Notes: a model not told the origin generated them from the sequence alone. DNA of 64,000 nt from Algiphilus aromaticivorans DG1253 (GCF_000733765.1 NZ_JPOG01000001.1:806001-870000), one strand, 5' to 3'; positions 49,669 to 58,661 are shown, counted from the first letter of the stretch. Numbers and translations are program-made.

Positions 49669-50328
49669 TCATGGCGAGACCTCGACGGTGCCGGCGGCGA
49701 CGATGCTGGCTTCCACCTCGCGGCCGGACTGGGTGTTGCGTACGCGCACGACGTCATCGCGGCCGCCGGCGGCCATTGCCTGGCCGGGCATGCGAACCTC
49801 GATGCCGTGGGCACGGCTGATGATGGTGACGCGGTCGCCGGTGGCGACCAGGCGCGATCGCTCGATGTCGGCCGGGCTGAGCACATGGCCGGCGGCCAGA
49901 CTGCGCCGGGGGCGGCGGCCCACCACATCGTCGGCGCCGCCGAACCAGCCGTAGCCGAGACTGGCGGTGTCGCGTGGCATCATGCGGATGTCGGCGGCGC
50001 GCAGTGCCTCGCCGGCTGCGACGGAGCGCTGCAGCACGGCGACCTCGGTACGGCCGCCGCTGCGCACCGGCACATAGATGCGCCAGGCGGGTTGGCTGCA
50101 GGTGATTTCAACGCTGGCGCCACTGCGATTGCGCGCACGTACCCGGCCCTCCGGTGCGCGCCGGCAGCGCGGCACGCGGGTGTTGGGGTCAATGGCTGCG
50201 CTCGCGGCTTCGTCGCCGACCGCGGTGGCCGCCGCGTGCTGCAGACGCTGTGCATCTTCCCACTGCGCAACGGCCAGCGGTGCGGTGAGCAGCAGGAGCA
50301 GGGCGAGCAGGATTCGGACAGGCGACAT
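49669..50328 (-). CDS. flgA: Flagellar P-ring assembly chaperone FlgA
   Basis: This 219-residue periplasmic protein has a signal peptide (ILLALLLLLTAPLAVAQ) and a C-terminal SAF-type domain with VLQRSVAAGEALRAADIRMM and LAAGHVLSPADIE. It ends with GIEVRMPGQAMAAGGRDDVVRVRNTQSGR. It assists assembly of the FlgI P-ring. The start at 50328 places the signal peptide at the N-terminus and lies about 20 bases after the predicted sigma-54 start site. It is divergent from cheV. Confidence 0.9.
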   Translation of the reverse strand: MSPVRILLALLLLLTAPLAVAQWEDAQRLQHAAATAVGDEAASAAIDPNTRVPRCRRAPEGRVRARNRSGASVEITCSQPAWRIYVPVRSGGRTEVAVLQRSVAAGEALRAADIRMMPRDTASLGYGWFGGADDVVGRRPRRSLAAGHVLSPADIERSRLVATGDRVTIISRAHGIEVRMPGQAMAAGGRDDVVRVRNTQSGREVEASIVAAGTVEVSP

Positions 50329-50360
50329 GGGCAAAGGCCGTTGGGCGTGCCCGGAATGAG

Positions 50361-50375
50361 GCAATGCCCGTGCCG
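50361..50375 (-). promoter_or_regulatory. Sigma-54 promoter of flgA
   Basis: On the minus strand the sequence CGGCACG-GGCA-TTGC matches the -24/-12 consensus TGGCACG-N4-TTGC with only the first base different and correct GG-N10-GC spacing. The predicted start is about 21 bases before the flgA ATG. This suggests FleQ/RpoN-type control of the flagellar cascade. Confidence 0.8.
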
Positions 50376-50406
50376 TGGCCGCTCGTCGGCGACGGATGGC
50401 GGGGAC

Positions 50407-50433
50407 TCAAGCCTGCGGCGTCCGGGCCGATGA
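50407..50433 (+). promoter_or_regulatory. Possible sigma-28 promoter of cheV
   Basis: TCAAGCCT, an 11-bp spacer and GCCGATGA resemble a FliA promoter (12 of 16 consensus positions). The -10 ends 7 bases before the cheV ATG, so the transcript would be almost leaderless, which weakens the call. Confidence 0.3.
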
Positions 50434-50440
50434 CGGCGTC

Positions 50441-51349
50441 ATGGACACCGGACTCTTGCAGAGCATCGACCAGCAGACCCGGCTAGCGGGCTACAACCGG
50501 CTGGCGCTGCTGATCTTCTCGCTAGGTGGGCAGGCGACCTTCGGCATCAATGTTTTCAAGGTGCGCGAGGTTCTGCCCATGCCGGCGCTACAGCAGCTGC
50601 CGCGGGCGCATCCGCTGGTGCGCGGTATCTTCGATTGCCGTGGCGTGGTTATGCCGGTGGTCGATCTCGCCGCGGCACTGGGGCTGGCCGGCGGACAACC
50701 GGCCTCGCACGTGGTGGTCACCGAGTTCAACCGGCGTCTGCAGGCCTTCGCGGTAGGCGGTGTCGAGCGCATCCTGCACGTCGATGTCGCCGACGTGCTG
50801 CCGCCTGAAGATGCCGACGGCTTCCTAACAGCGATGACGCGTTTCGAGCAGCGCACCGTACAGATCGTCGATGTCGAGCGTGTCCTCGTCGAGATCGGCG
50901 GCGGTGGCGAGCGCATCGCGGCGGCCGCGCCGCAGCAGCAGAACGGCTGGCGCGCGCTGATTGCCGACGATTCGGTGGTGGCGCGGCGACAGGTGGAGGA
51001 CACCGTGCGCAGCCTCGGCCTGGACTGCATCTGCGTGCCGGACGGCGCGCGCGCGCTGGAATGGCTGCGCGATCAGGCGGCCGCGGATCGTCTGGGCGAT
51101 CTGGCGCTGGTCATCTCCGACGTCGAGATGCCGCGGCTGGACGGTTACGCCCTGACCGCCGAGATCCGGCGCGATGCGGCGCTGCAGGGCCTCTTCGTGC
51201 TGCTGCACACTTCGTTGTCGGGCGTGAGCAACAGCGCGATGGTTACGCGCGTGGGCGCCGATCGCTTCATCACCAAGTTCTGCCGCGAGGAGCTGGCGCG
51301 CGCCATCGCCGAGCGGCTGCAGGCGCTGGGCGTGGCCGAGGCGGCCTGA
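50441..51349 (+). CDS. cheV: Chemotaxis protein CheV
   Basis: This 302-residue protein couples an N-terminal CheW-like domain (QTRLAGYNRLALLIFSLGG, GIFDCRGVVMPVVDLAAALG) to a C-terminal receiver domain (IADDSVVARRQVEDTV, LVISDVEMPRLDGY, ITKF). CheV links chemoreceptors to CheA and buffers its phosphorylation. The start gives MDTGLLQSIDQQTRL, the expected family N-terminus. Its position between flgA and flgB is conserved in Pseudomonas-type flagellar loci. A cheR gene, often next, is missing here. Confidence 0.92.
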   Translation: MDTGLLQSIDQQTRLAGYNRLALLIFSLGGQATFGINVFKVREVLPMPALQQLPRAHPLVRGIFDCRGVVMPVVDLAAALGLAGGQPASHVVVTEFNRRLQAFAVGGVERILHVDVADVLPPEDADGFLTAMTRFEQRTVQIVDVERVLVEIGGGGERIAAAAPQQQNGWRALIADDSVVARRQVEDTVRSLGLDCICVPDGARALEWLRDQAAADRLGDLALVISDVEMPRLDGYALTAEIRRDAALQGLFVLLHTSLSGVSNSAMVTRVGADRFITKFCREELARAIAERLQALGVAEAA

Positions 51350-51411
51350 GCCGCCGCCCGGCGGCTCGAGTGCCGCCGCTCGTCGGTATGGGCCTCAAGG
51401 GTCGGGGCAGG

Positions 51412-51425
51412 GGTATGCCGGTTGC
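51412..51425 (+). promoter_or_regulatory. Possible sigma-54 promoter of the flgB operon
   Basis: GG (51412-51413), 10 bases, then GC (51424-51425) within GGTTGC give the right -24/-12 spacing and a perfect TTGC -12 half. The -24 half (GGGGTATG) is weak. It lies about 37 bases upstream of the flgB start. Confidence 0.4.
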
Positions 51426-51461
51426 TCGGCTTCCAGGGCATTCGTCCTTGGGGAGCCCGCA

Positions 51462-51794
51462 ATGGCCCATCCGCTCTTCGGTATCCACGCCAACGCCCTG
51501 TCGCTGCAGTCGCAGCGGCTGGAGATGATCGCCGGCAATCTGGCCAACGCCGATACGCCCGGCTACCGCGCTCGCGACATCGACTTCAAGGCCGCGCTGG
51601 AAGCCGCCGCGGCCGGCCAGCAGCGTCCCGCCGAGACGGTCTACCGCACGGTCGATGCTGCGCTCGACGGCAACAGCGTCGACGCCTCGAAGGAGCAGGC
51701 CGCCTTCGCCGACGCCGCGCTGCGCTACGAAGCCGCGCTGCGCTTCATCGACGGGCGCGCCTCGTCGATGATGACGGCGATCACCGGGCAGTAG
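51462..51794 (+). CDS. flgB: Flagellar basal-body rod protein FlgB
   Basis: This 110-residue rod subunit has the conserved N-terminal motif LEMIAGNLANADTPGYRARDIDFKAAL. A C-terminal helical stretch, LRYEAALRFIDGRASSMMTAI, follows. It lies first in a ten-gene run of the same direction (flgBCDEFGHIJKL). The start is typical (MAHPLFG). FlgC follows after 8 bases with a GGAGG site, so they are co-transcribed. Confidence 0.95.
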   Translation: MAHPLFGIHANALSLQSQRLEMIAGNLANADTPGYRARDIDFKAALEAAAAGQQRPAETVYRTVDAALDGNSVDASKEQAAFADAALRYEAALRFIDGRASSMMTAITGQ

Positions 51795-51802
51795 GAGGCG
51801 CC

Positions 51803-52204
51803 ATGTCCAGCATGCGCATCTTCGATATCGCCGCCAGCGCCATGAGCGCGCAGAACACGCGCCTCAACGCCACCGCCAGCAATCTTGCCAACGCCGACAG
51901 CGTCGCCGGCACCGCCGAGGGCGCCTATCGCCCGCGCGTACCGCTGTTCCACACGCTGATGGACGACGCCGGGGTCGCGGGCGTGGCCAGCGGCGGTGTT
52001 GTCGATTCGGCCAAGCCGGCCGAGGCGCGCTACGAACCCGGCCATCCCATGGCCGACGAGCAGGGCTATGTCTACGCCCCGCCCATCAATTCCGTCGAGG
52101 AGATGGCCAACATGATTTCCGCCTCGCGCTCCTACCAGAACGCGGTCGACGTCATGAGCACCTCCCGCGACCTCATGCTCGCCACGCTGCGTCTCGGGAA
52201 GTAA
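51803..52204 (+). CDS. flgC: Flagellar basal-body rod protein FlgC
   Basis: This 133-residue proximal rod protein starts MSSMRIFDIAASAMSAQNTRLNATASNLANADS and carries the FlgC middle motif GHPMADEQGYVYAPPINSVEEMANMISASRSYQNAVDVM. Its start at 51803 is set by GGAGG eight bases before the ATG. It is followed by flgD after three bases. Confidence 0.95.
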   Translation: MSSMRIFDIAASAMSAQNTRLNATASNLANADSVAGTAEGAYRPRVPLFHTLMDDAGVAGVASGGVVDSAKPAEARYEPGHPMADEQGYVYAPPINSVEEMANMISASRSYQNAVDVMSTSRDLMLATLRLGK

Positions 52205-52207
52205 GCC

Positions 52208-52870
52208 ATGGATATCGCCAGCAGTTCCGCCAACCCCTTCGCCGCCCTCGGTCTGGCGCGCGAAGCGCCCGAGCAGCAGAAGCAGGAGCTGGGCCAGGAG
52301 GATTTCCTGCGCCTCATGCTCGCCCAGCTACAGAATCAGGATCCGCTCAAGCCGCAGTCCAACGGCGAGTTCCTGGGCCAGATGGCGCAGTTCGGCATCG
52401 TCGACGGCGTGCAGGAACTCAACAGCGGCTTCGCCGACCTCGGCGGTCGTCTGGCCGGCGAGCAGACGCTGTCGGCGGCGGCGCTGCTGGGCCGCGATGT
52501 GCTGGTCGATGCCGAAGGCCGCTACAGCGGCGATGGCATCGCCGGCAGTGTGCAGCTCGACCGCCCCGCCGAGCGCGTCGCCATCGAAGTCGTCGACGGC
52601 AGCGGCCGCACCGTGCGCCAGCTCAGCTTCGATGGCAGCGCCGGCGGTGAGATCACTTTCGCCTGGGATGGTCGCGACAGCGAAGGCGAAATGCTGCCGG
52701 CCGCCGACTACAGCCTGGTCGCCAGAGCCGAGCGCCCGGGCGGCAGCGAGCAGCTCGCCACCTGGCTGGCCGCACCGGTGCGTGCGGTTAGCCGCGACGG
52801 CAACAACGTCCGGCTCGAGCTGGATGGTCTGCCCCCGACGCCGCTTTCCGATATCCGTCGCATCTCCTGA
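52208..52870 (+). CDS. flgD: Flagellar hook-cap protein FlgD
   Basis: This 220-residue hook assembly scaffold has the N-terminal FlgD signature LGQEDFLRLMLAQLQNQDPLKPQ, followed by GEFLGQMAQFGIVDGVQELN. The C-terminal Tudor/FN3-like region contains FAWDGRDSEGEMLPAADYSL. It is discarded after hook completion. It is tightly packed with flgC upstream and 59 bases from flgE downstream. Confidence 0.94.
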   Translation: MDIASSSANPFAALGLAREAPEQQKQELGQEDFLRLMLAQLQNQDPLKPQSNGEFLGQMAQFGIVDGVQELNSGFADLGGRLAGEQTLSAAALLGRDVLVDAEGRYSGDGIAGSVQLDRPAERVAIEVVDGSGRTVRQLSFDGSAGGEITFAWDGRDSEGEMLPAADYSLVARAERPGGSEQLATWLAAPVRAVSRDGNNVRLELDGLPPTPLSDIRRIS

Positions 52871-52929
52871 ATCGCCCGCCGACCCCGAAGCAATCCCGAA
52901 TCCTTCTCGAATCTTCCCCGGAGCCCGCC

Positions 52930-54150
52930 ATGTCCTTCTCCACCTCGTTGTCCGGCCTCAATGCCGCTTCCGAGAACCTGAATGTCACCAGCCACAACGT
53001 GGCCAATGCCAACACCACCGGCTTCAAGGGCTCGCGCGCCGAGTTCGCCGATGTCTTCGCCAATGCCGGGCAGGGGCTGACCGACCGCGCTGTCGGCGGC
53101 GGCGTGCGCCTCGCCGGCGTGCGCCAGCAGTTCGACCAGGGTTCCGTGGAATTCACCAACAAGCCACTGGATCTCGCCGTTTCCGGCGAGGGCTTCCTGA
53201 CCTTCGCCAATGGCGAGGAGCTGAGCTATTCGCGCGCCGGCGCGCTTGGCACCGACCGCAACGGTTTCGTCACCAACCCACAGGGTGGACGGCTGCAAGT
53301 CTTCCCGGCCGACGGCAATAACGGCTTCGATACCGGCCGGCTGGAAGATCTTCAGGTGTCCACGGCCGACAACCCGCCGCAGGCGACCACGCGCATCGGG
53401 GCCGGCATCAATCTGCCCGCCGGCTCGGATGTTCCGGCCACCACCCCCTTCGATCCCGACGACACCAGCAGCTTCAATCACACCACCTCGGTGACGGTAT
53501 TCGACTCCCTCGGTCAAGCGCGCACGGCCGCCCTCTACTTCTCGAAGACCGCCAACGACGGTGAGTGGGAGCTGCGCACCCGCGTCGACGGTCAGGATGT
53601 CGGCGGCCCGCAGACCATCGCCTTCGACACCGCCGGCCAGCTGAGCACGCCGGCGGGCGGCGAGATCGCGCTGCCGGCGCAGGCGCTGGGCGGCGGTGTC
53701 GACGACCTCGAGCTGACGCTGGGTCTGAGCGATATCACCCAGTACGGCGGCGGCTTCAGCGTCGACGCCCTGCGACAGGACGGCTTTTCCACCGGCCGCA
53801 TGACCGGCCTGGAAGTGACCAAGGAGGGCATCGTCCAGGCCCGCTTCACCAACGGTCAGGCCAGCCCGCTGGGACAGATCGCATTGACCAGCTTTGCGAA
53901 CCCCGAGGGGCTTTCCAAGCTCGGTGACACGAACTGGGGCGAGAGCTTCAACTCCGGTCCGGCCATTCGCGGAGTTGCTGGCTCCGGCGACCTCGGCCGC
54001 ATCGAGTCCGGTGCGCTGGAGGCCTCCAATGTCGATCTGACCAAGGAGCTGGTGAACATGATCACTGCGCAGCGGACCTTCCAGGCCAACGCCCAGATGA
54101 TCACCACCAACGATCAGGTCACCCAGACCGTGCTGAACATCCGCCGCTAG
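52930..54150 (+). CDS. flgE: Flagellar hook protein FlgE
   Basis: This 406-residue hook subunit has N-terminal SLSGLNAASENLNVTSHNVANANTTGFKGSRAEFADVF and the C-terminal ESGALEASNVDLTKELVNMITAQRTFQANAQMITT motif. The central region holds the FlgE domains (TTPFDPDDTSSFNHTTSVTVFDSLGQ). The size is normal for short hook proteins. flgF begins 16 bases later. Confidence 0.95.
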   Translation: MSFSTSLSGLNAASENLNVTSHNVANANTTGFKGSRAEFADVFANAGQGLTDRAVGGGVRLAGVRQQFDQGSVEFTNKPLDLAVSGEGFLTFANGEELSYSRAGALGTDRNGFVTNPQGGRLQVFPADGNNGFDTGRLEDLQVSTADNPPQATTRIGAGINLPAGSDVPATTPFDPDDTSSFNHTTSVTVFDSLGQARTAALYFSKTANDGEWELRTRVDGQDVGGPQTIAFDTAGQLSTPAGGEIALPAQALGGGVDDLELTLGLSDITQYGGGFSVDALRQDGFSTGRMTGLEVTKEGIVQARFTNGQASPLGQIALTSFANPEGLSKLGDTNWGESFNSGPAIRGVAGSGDLGRIESGALEASNVDLTKELVNMITAQRTFQANAQMITTNDQVTQTVLNIRR

Positions 54151-54165
54151 TAGCGCGCCCCCGCC

Positions 54166-54894
54166 ATGGATCGCTCCCTCTACATCGCCGCTAACGCCGC
54201 CACGCTCGCTCTGCGCGGGCAGGCGGCGAACAGCAACAACATCGCCAACGCCACAACCAGCGGCTTTCGCGCCGAGATGGTGGCCTCCGAGGCAATGCCG
54301 CTGTCGGATTCCCGACACTACTCGCGCACGCTGCCCGTTGGTGTGTCAACGGCCGATGGCGCGTTGCAGCACACCGGCGATCCGCTGCACGTGGCCATGC
54401 AGGGGGATCATTACCTCGGCGTGCTCGGCCCCGACGGTGAGCCGGCTTACACCCGCGCCGGCGATCTCAAGCTCAACGCCAACGGCCAGCTCGTCACCGG
54501 CGCCGGGCATCCGGTGATGGGGCAGAACGGGCCCATCGCCGTGCCACCGCACGAGCAGATCGCCATCGGCGCCGACGGCACGCTCTCCATCGTGCCGCAG
54601 GGCGCGGCCGACGGCACCCTCGTACAGCTCGACCGTCTGCAGGTATCCGCGATCTACGGCGGCGATATCCGCCGTCGCGACGACGGCCTGCTGCGGCTGC
54701 GCGAGGGCGGCGAAGCGGTACCGGCGGCGGGCGAGGTGCTCGCCACCGGCAGCATCGAAGGCGCCAACGTCAATACCGCCGAATCGCTCGTCAAGATGAT
54801 CGAGCTGTCCCGGGCCTTCGAGCTCAACGTCAAGCTCATGCAGAGCATTGACCGCAACGCCGAGGCCGGATCGCGCTTGATCCGCCGCGGCTAG
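54166..54894 (+). CDS. flgF: Flagellar basal-body rod protein FlgF
   Basis: This 242-residue rod protein starts MDRSLYIAANAATLALRGQAANSNNIANATTSGFRAEMV and ends with VNTAESLVKMIELSRAFELNVKLMQSIDRNAEAGSRLI. Its stop codon TAG (54892-54894) lies inside the left terminal inverted repeat of the MITE-like element, so the insertion now supplies the end of the gene. The protein itself appears complete. Confidence 0.94.
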   Translation: MDRSLYIAANAATLALRGQAANSNNIANATTSGFRAEMVASEAMPLSDSRHYSRTLPVGVSTADGALQHTGDPLHVAMQGDHYLGVLGPDGEPAYTRAGDLKLNANGQLVTGAGHPVMGQNGPIAVPPHEQIAIGADGTLSIVPQGAADGTLVQLDRLQVSAIYGGDIRRRDDGLLRLREGGEAVPAAGEVLATGSIEGANVNTAESLVKMIELSRAFELNVKLMQSIDRNAEAGSRLIRRG

Positions 54895-55161
54895 GGCCTG
54901 TTAACCATCACCGGGTCGCCGCGTTGCAGCCCGAAATCCGTGCAGGCAAGGAACGAGGAGAGAAATTTGGAAATCGCAAATGAACGACGAGTGACGCCGC
55001 CTGGGCGGATTTCGGGCGCAACCCGGAGGGCCGGGATCAATTTCCCGCAATCCGGCGTCGTCACTCGCTCGTGTAGTGCGGCTACACCACGCTCGCTCCT
55101 CCTGGGCTTGCGTGAAATTGATCGCCGGCGCGGCGACGCGCTGATGGTTAACAGGCCCTAG
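54891..55161. mobile_element. MITE-like element between flgF and flgG
   Basis: A perfect 20-bp terminal inverted repeat, CTAGGGCCTGTTAACCATCA (54891-54910) and its complement (55142-55161), bounds 271 bp without a gene. Internal inverted repeats pair GTCGCCGCG (54915-54923) with 55129-55137, GCCCGAAATCCG (54929-54940) with 55006-55017, and GATCAATTTC (55035-55044) with 55114-55123. Both ends carry TA or CTAG at the boundary, consistent with a TA or CTAG target duplication as made by IS630/Tc1-like transposases. It is non-autonomous, and the element family is not identified. Right after it, GGAG serves as the flgG ribosome site. Confidence 0.82.
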
Positions 55162-55172
55162 GAGTCACCGCC

Positions 55173-55958
55173 ATGATGAAAGCACTGTGGGTTGCCAAGA
55201 CCGGACTCGAAGCGCAGGACACGCGCATGTCCGTGGTCTCCAACAATCTCGCCAATGCCAACACCACCGGCTTCAAGCAGGATCGCGCCGTCTTCGAGGA
55301 TCTGCTCTACCAGACCGTGCGCCAGCCTGGTGGCGCCACCACGCAGCAGAGCGATATGCCGACGGGCCTGATGCTGGGAACCGGCGTGCGCGTGGCGGCT
55401 ACCGAGAAGAATCACGCCCAGGGCAATATGCAGCAGACCGGCAATGCGCTGGACGTCGCCATTGATGGCCGCGGCTATTTCGAGATCCAGATGGCCGACG
55501 GCAGCCTCGCCTATAGCCGCGACGGTAGCTTCAAACTGTCGGCGCAGGGCGAGCTGGTGACTGCGCAGGGCTTCCTGCTGCAGCCGCCTGTGAACGTGCC
55601 CGACGGCGCGCAGAGCGTCACCATCGCCGCCGACGGCACGGTCAGCGCGAAGCTCGCCGATCAGGCGCAGCCGCTGGAGATCGGGCGCATCACGCTTACC
55701 GATTTCGTCAATCCCGCCGGCCTGCAGCCGCGCGGCGGCAACCTCTACGCCGAGACGGCGGCCAGCGGCCCGCCGCAGCAGGGCACGCCGGGCCTGGACG
55801 GCCTGGGAAGCCTGGCGCAGGGCGCGCTGGAGGCTTCCAACGTCAATATCGTCGAAGAGCTGGTGTCCATGATAGAGACGCAGCGCGCCTACGAGATGAA
55901 CTCCAAGGCGGTGAGCGCGGCCGACGACATGCTGCGCTTCGTCAACCAGCAACTCTAG
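55173..55958 (+). CDS. flgG: Flagellar distal rod protein FlgG
   Basis: This 261-residue distal rod subunit has MMKALWVAKTGLEAQDTRMSVVSNNLANANTTGFKQDRAVFEDLLYQ at the N-terminus. The C-terminal motif is QGALEASNVNIVEELVSMIETQRAYEMNSKAVSAADDM. The ATG pair at 55173/55176 follows GGAG from the end of the MITE-like element. Expression of flgG-flgL must read through that element or start within it. Confidence 0.95.
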   Translation: MMKALWVAKTGLEAQDTRMSVVSNNLANANTTGFKQDRAVFEDLLYQTVRQPGGATTQQSDMPTGLMLGTGVRVAATEKNHAQGNMQQTGNALDVAIDGRGYFEIQMADGSLAYSRDGSFKLSAQGELVTAQGFLLQPPVNVPDGAQSVTIAADGTVSAKLADQAQPLEIGRITLTDFVNPAGLQPRGGNLYAETAASGPPQQGTPGLDGLGSLAQGALEASNVNIVEELVSMIETQRAYEMNSKAVSAADDMLRFVNQQL

Positions 55959-55968
55959 GCCCGCGATC

Positions 55969-56631
55969 ATGCACAGGCTTGCCCTTATCCTGGTTCTGGC
56001 ACTGCTCGCCGGCTGCGCGTCGACGCCGTCGCCCATCGACGAGCCGCCAGAGCCTGTCAGCTATCCCGAGCCCGAGGCCGGAACCGCTGGCAGTCTCTAC
56101 CGGGGCAACAGTGCCATGGCCCTCTTCGCCGATCAGCGCGCGCGGCGGCCGGGCGACGTGCTCACCATCCTGCTGCAGGAGAATACGCAGGCGCGGACTT
56201 CCTCGAGCACCGAAACCAGCAAGAGCAGCGGCATCTCGCTGCCCAACCCGACGCTCTTCGGGCGGCCCGTGACGAAGGGCGGGGTGCCTATCCTCGACAC
56301 GGCCGTGGACACCGACAACAGCTTCAGCGGCAGCGGCGCCAGCGAGCAGACCAACCAGCTCGACGGCTTCATCAGCGCGCGCGTCATGGAGGTCACGCCG
56401 AACGGCCTGCTGCGCGTGCGCGGCGAGAAGCGGCTGCGCATCAACCGCGGCGACGAGATCATCGTGGTGACTGGCCTCGTACGCCCGCAGGACATCGGCG
56501 CCGACAACACCGTGCCATCGCTGCGCGTAGCTGACGCAGATATCGCCTATCGCGGCCGCGGCCAGCTTGGCCAGGTGAATCAGCAGGGCTGGCTCGGCCG
56601 CTTCTTCAACTCACCTCTGTGGCCCTTCTAG
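55969..56631 (+). CDS. flgH: Flagellar L-ring lipoprotein FlgH
   Basis: This 220-residue outer-membrane lipoprotein forms the L-ring. The signal peptide ends in a lipobox (LLAGC, Cys16). Family motifs are SLYRGNSAMALFADQRARRPGDVLTILLQENTQA and GNLVRVRGEKRLRINRGDE-like sequence followed by VTGLVRPQDI. It ends WPF. The next gene, flgI, begins 9 bases after the stop. Confidence 0.94.
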   Translation: MHRLALILVLALLAGCASTPSPIDEPPEPVSYPEPEAGTAGSLYRGNSAMALFADQRARRPGDVLTILLQENTQARTSSSTETSKSSGISLPNPTLFGRPVTKGGVPILDTAVDTDNSFSGSGASEQTNQLDGFISARVMEVTPNGLLRVRGEKRLRINRGDEIIVVTGLVRPQDIGADNTVPSLRVADADIAYRGRGQLGQVNQQGWLGRFFNSPLWPF

Positions 56632-56640
56632 GTGACGGCA

Positions 56641-57756
56641 ATGTCCAAGCACCGCAGCTTCTATCTGGCGCTGGCCCTGATCGCGATGCTGGTCGTGGCC
56701 TCGGCCGCGCACGCCGATCGCCTCAAGGATCTGGCCGACGTCGAGGGCGTGCGCGCCAACCAGCTCATCGGCTACGGTCTGGTGGTCGGCCTCGACGGCA
56801 CCGGTGACCAGACCAGCCAGGCGCGCTTCACCGTGCAGTCGCTGAAGAGCCTGCTCACCCAGCTCGGCGTGACTATCCCGCCGGATGTCAATCCGCAGCT
56901 CAAGAATGTCGCCGCCGTGGCGGTGCACGCCGAGCTGCCTGCTTTCGCCAAGCCGGGTCAGACCATCGACATTACCGTCAGCTCACTGGCCAACGCTGGC
57001 AGCCTGCGCGGCGGTTCGCTTTTGATGACGCCGCTCAAGGGGCCGGACGGCCAGGTCTACGCCATGGCCCAGGGCAGCCTCGTCGTCGGCGGCTTCGGTG
57101 TCTCCGGGCGCGACGGCTCGCGGGTGTCGGTGAACGTGCCTTCGGCAGGCCGCATTCCCGGCGGTGCCATCGTTGAGCGCGCCGTAGCCAGTACCACTGA
57201 CCCTGGCGATCACATCACGCTGAATCTGCACAGTGCCGATTTCACCACGGCTGCGCGCATTACCGAGTCGCTCAACGCCGTCTACGGCGCCGGCACGGCC
57301 GAGGCGCTCGACGCCGTCTCGGTGCGCGTCGCCGCACCGCGCGACGCCTCCCGGCGCGTGCGCTTCATGGCCGAGCTGGAGACGATGGAGGTCGACCCGG
57401 GGCAGGCGGCGGCGCGGGTGGTGGTCAACAGTCGCACCGGCACCATCGTCATTGGTTCGAATGTGCGCGTGTCGCCGGCGGCGGTGGCGCATGGCTCGCT
57501 GAGCGTGACCATCTCCGAATCCTTCGGCGTGTCGCAGCCCAATGCCTTCAGTGACGGCGAGACCGTAGTCGTGCCCGAGAGCCGCATCCGCGTCGAGGAG
57601 GAGGACAGCCGCATGTTCCTCTTCGACCCGGGTGTGACGCTGTCCGATCTGGTGCGCGCGGTCAACGAGGTGGGCGCGGCACCGGGCGATCTCATCGCCA
57701 TCCTCGAAGCTCTCAAGCGCGTCGGTGCGCTGCGCGCCGAGCTGGTGGTGATCTGA
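56641..57756 (+). CDS. flgI: Flagellar P-ring protein FlgI
   Basis: This 371-residue periplasmic P-ring protein has a signal peptide ([18 protein letters not shown]) and the family motif [32 protein letters not shown]. Later segments are [42 protein letters not shown] and a C-terminal [28 protein letters not shown]. The ATG at 56641 has AGGTGA five bases upstream and is preferred over the GTG at 56632. It depends on FlgA for assembly. Confidence 0.95.
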   Translation: MSKHRSFYLALALIAMLVVASAAHADRLKDLADVEGVRANQLIGYGLVVGLDGTGDQTSQARFTVQSLKSLLTQLGVTIPPDVNPQLKNVAAVAVHAELPAFAKPGQTIDITVSSLANAGSLRGGSLLMTPLKGPDGQVYAMAQGSLVVGGFGVSGRDGSRVSVNVPSAGRIPGGAIVERAVASTTDPGDHITLNLHSADFTTAARITESLNAVYGAGTAEALDAVSVRVAAPRDASRRVRFMAELETMEVDPGQAAARVVVNSRTGTIVIGSNVRVSPAAVAHGSLSVTISESFGVSQPNAFSDGETVVVPESRIRVEEEDSRMFLFDPGVTLSDLVRAVNEVGAAPGDLIAILEALKRVGALRAELVVI

Positions 57757-57758
57757 GC

Positions 57759-58661
57759 ATGAATCCGGCCGCAGCCAATGCCATGCCGGCCAACGGCGCC
57801 AATCTAGACGCATTGCGCCGTCAGGCCGTCGCCGACCCGGATGCCGCATTGCCTGAAGTTGCGCGTCAGTTCGAGGCGCTGCTCACGACGCAGATGCTGT
57901 CGGCCATGCGCTCGGTGAGCCTCGGCCCGGACGACGCCGGCAAGCACGCCGAAACCTGGCGCGCGATGATGGATGGCGAACTGGCGCAGGCGCTGTCGCG
58001 CAGCGGCAAGGGCCTGGGGCTGGCCGAGCAGCTGGTCGCGCAGCTGAAGCGCGGTGGTATTCAAGACGCCGCGGCGACAGCCGATAAGGTGGGCATGAAG
58101 CTGCCCGAGCATCGCATCGAAGCCCGGCGCGCCGCCCCAGTGGCAGCGGCGCCGGCAAGCGGCGCCGGCGGTGCCGGCAATCCGCGCAACTTCGTCGAGC
58201 GCATCCGTCCGCACGCCGAGGCCGCAGCTGCCGCGCTGGGAGTGCCCCTGCGCGCGGTCGTTGCCCACGCCGCGCTGGAGTCGGGCTGGGGCGCGTACGC
58301 GCCCGGGGACAACTTCTTCGGCATCAAGGCCGACAGCCGTTGGCAGGGGCCGAGTGCCACGCGCGCCACGCTTGAATTCGAGGATGGCGCGCTGCAGCCC
58401 CGGCGCGAAGCCTTCCGTGATTACGATGGCCCGGCGCGCGCCTTCAGCGACTATGTCGACTTCCTGCGCTCCAACCCGCGCTACACCGGCGCGCTCGCCA
58501 ATAGCGACGGCGAGGCTTTCCTGAATGGGCTGGCCGAAGCCGGCTACGCTACCGACCCCGGCTATGCCGACAAGCTGTCGCGCGTCTACCGCTCGTCGCT
58601 TCTGGATGCCGCACTTGATGCCTCGCCGGCACCGCCGGAGCCGAGGGAGCAGAGACTATGA
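57759..58661 (+). CDS. flgJ: Flagellar rod-cap / peptidoglycan hydrolase FlgJ
   Basis: This 300-residue two-domain protein has an N-terminal rod-scaffold part (EVARQFEALLTTQMLSAMRSV) and a C-terminal glucosaminidase (GH73-type) domain from about residue 148. That domain has AHAALESGWGAYAPGDNFFGIKA, including the catalytic Glu, and later FRDYDGPARAFSDYVDFL. It opens the peptidoglycan for the rod. The stop overlaps the flgK start by four bases. Confidence 0.94.
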   Translation: MNPAAANAMPANGANLDALRRQAVADPDAALPEVARQFEALLTTQMLSAMRSVSLGPDDAGKHAETWRAMMDGELAQALSRSGKGLGLAEQLVAQLKRGGIQDAAATADKVGMKLPEHRIEARRAAPVAAAPASGAGGAGNPRNFVERIRPHAEAAAAALGVPLRAVVAHAALESGWGAYAPGDNFFGIKADSRWQGPSATRATLEFEDGALQPRREAFRDYDGPARAFSDYVDFLRSNPRYTGALANSDGEAFLNGLAEAGYATDPGYADKLSRVYRSSLLDAALDASPAPPEPREQRL

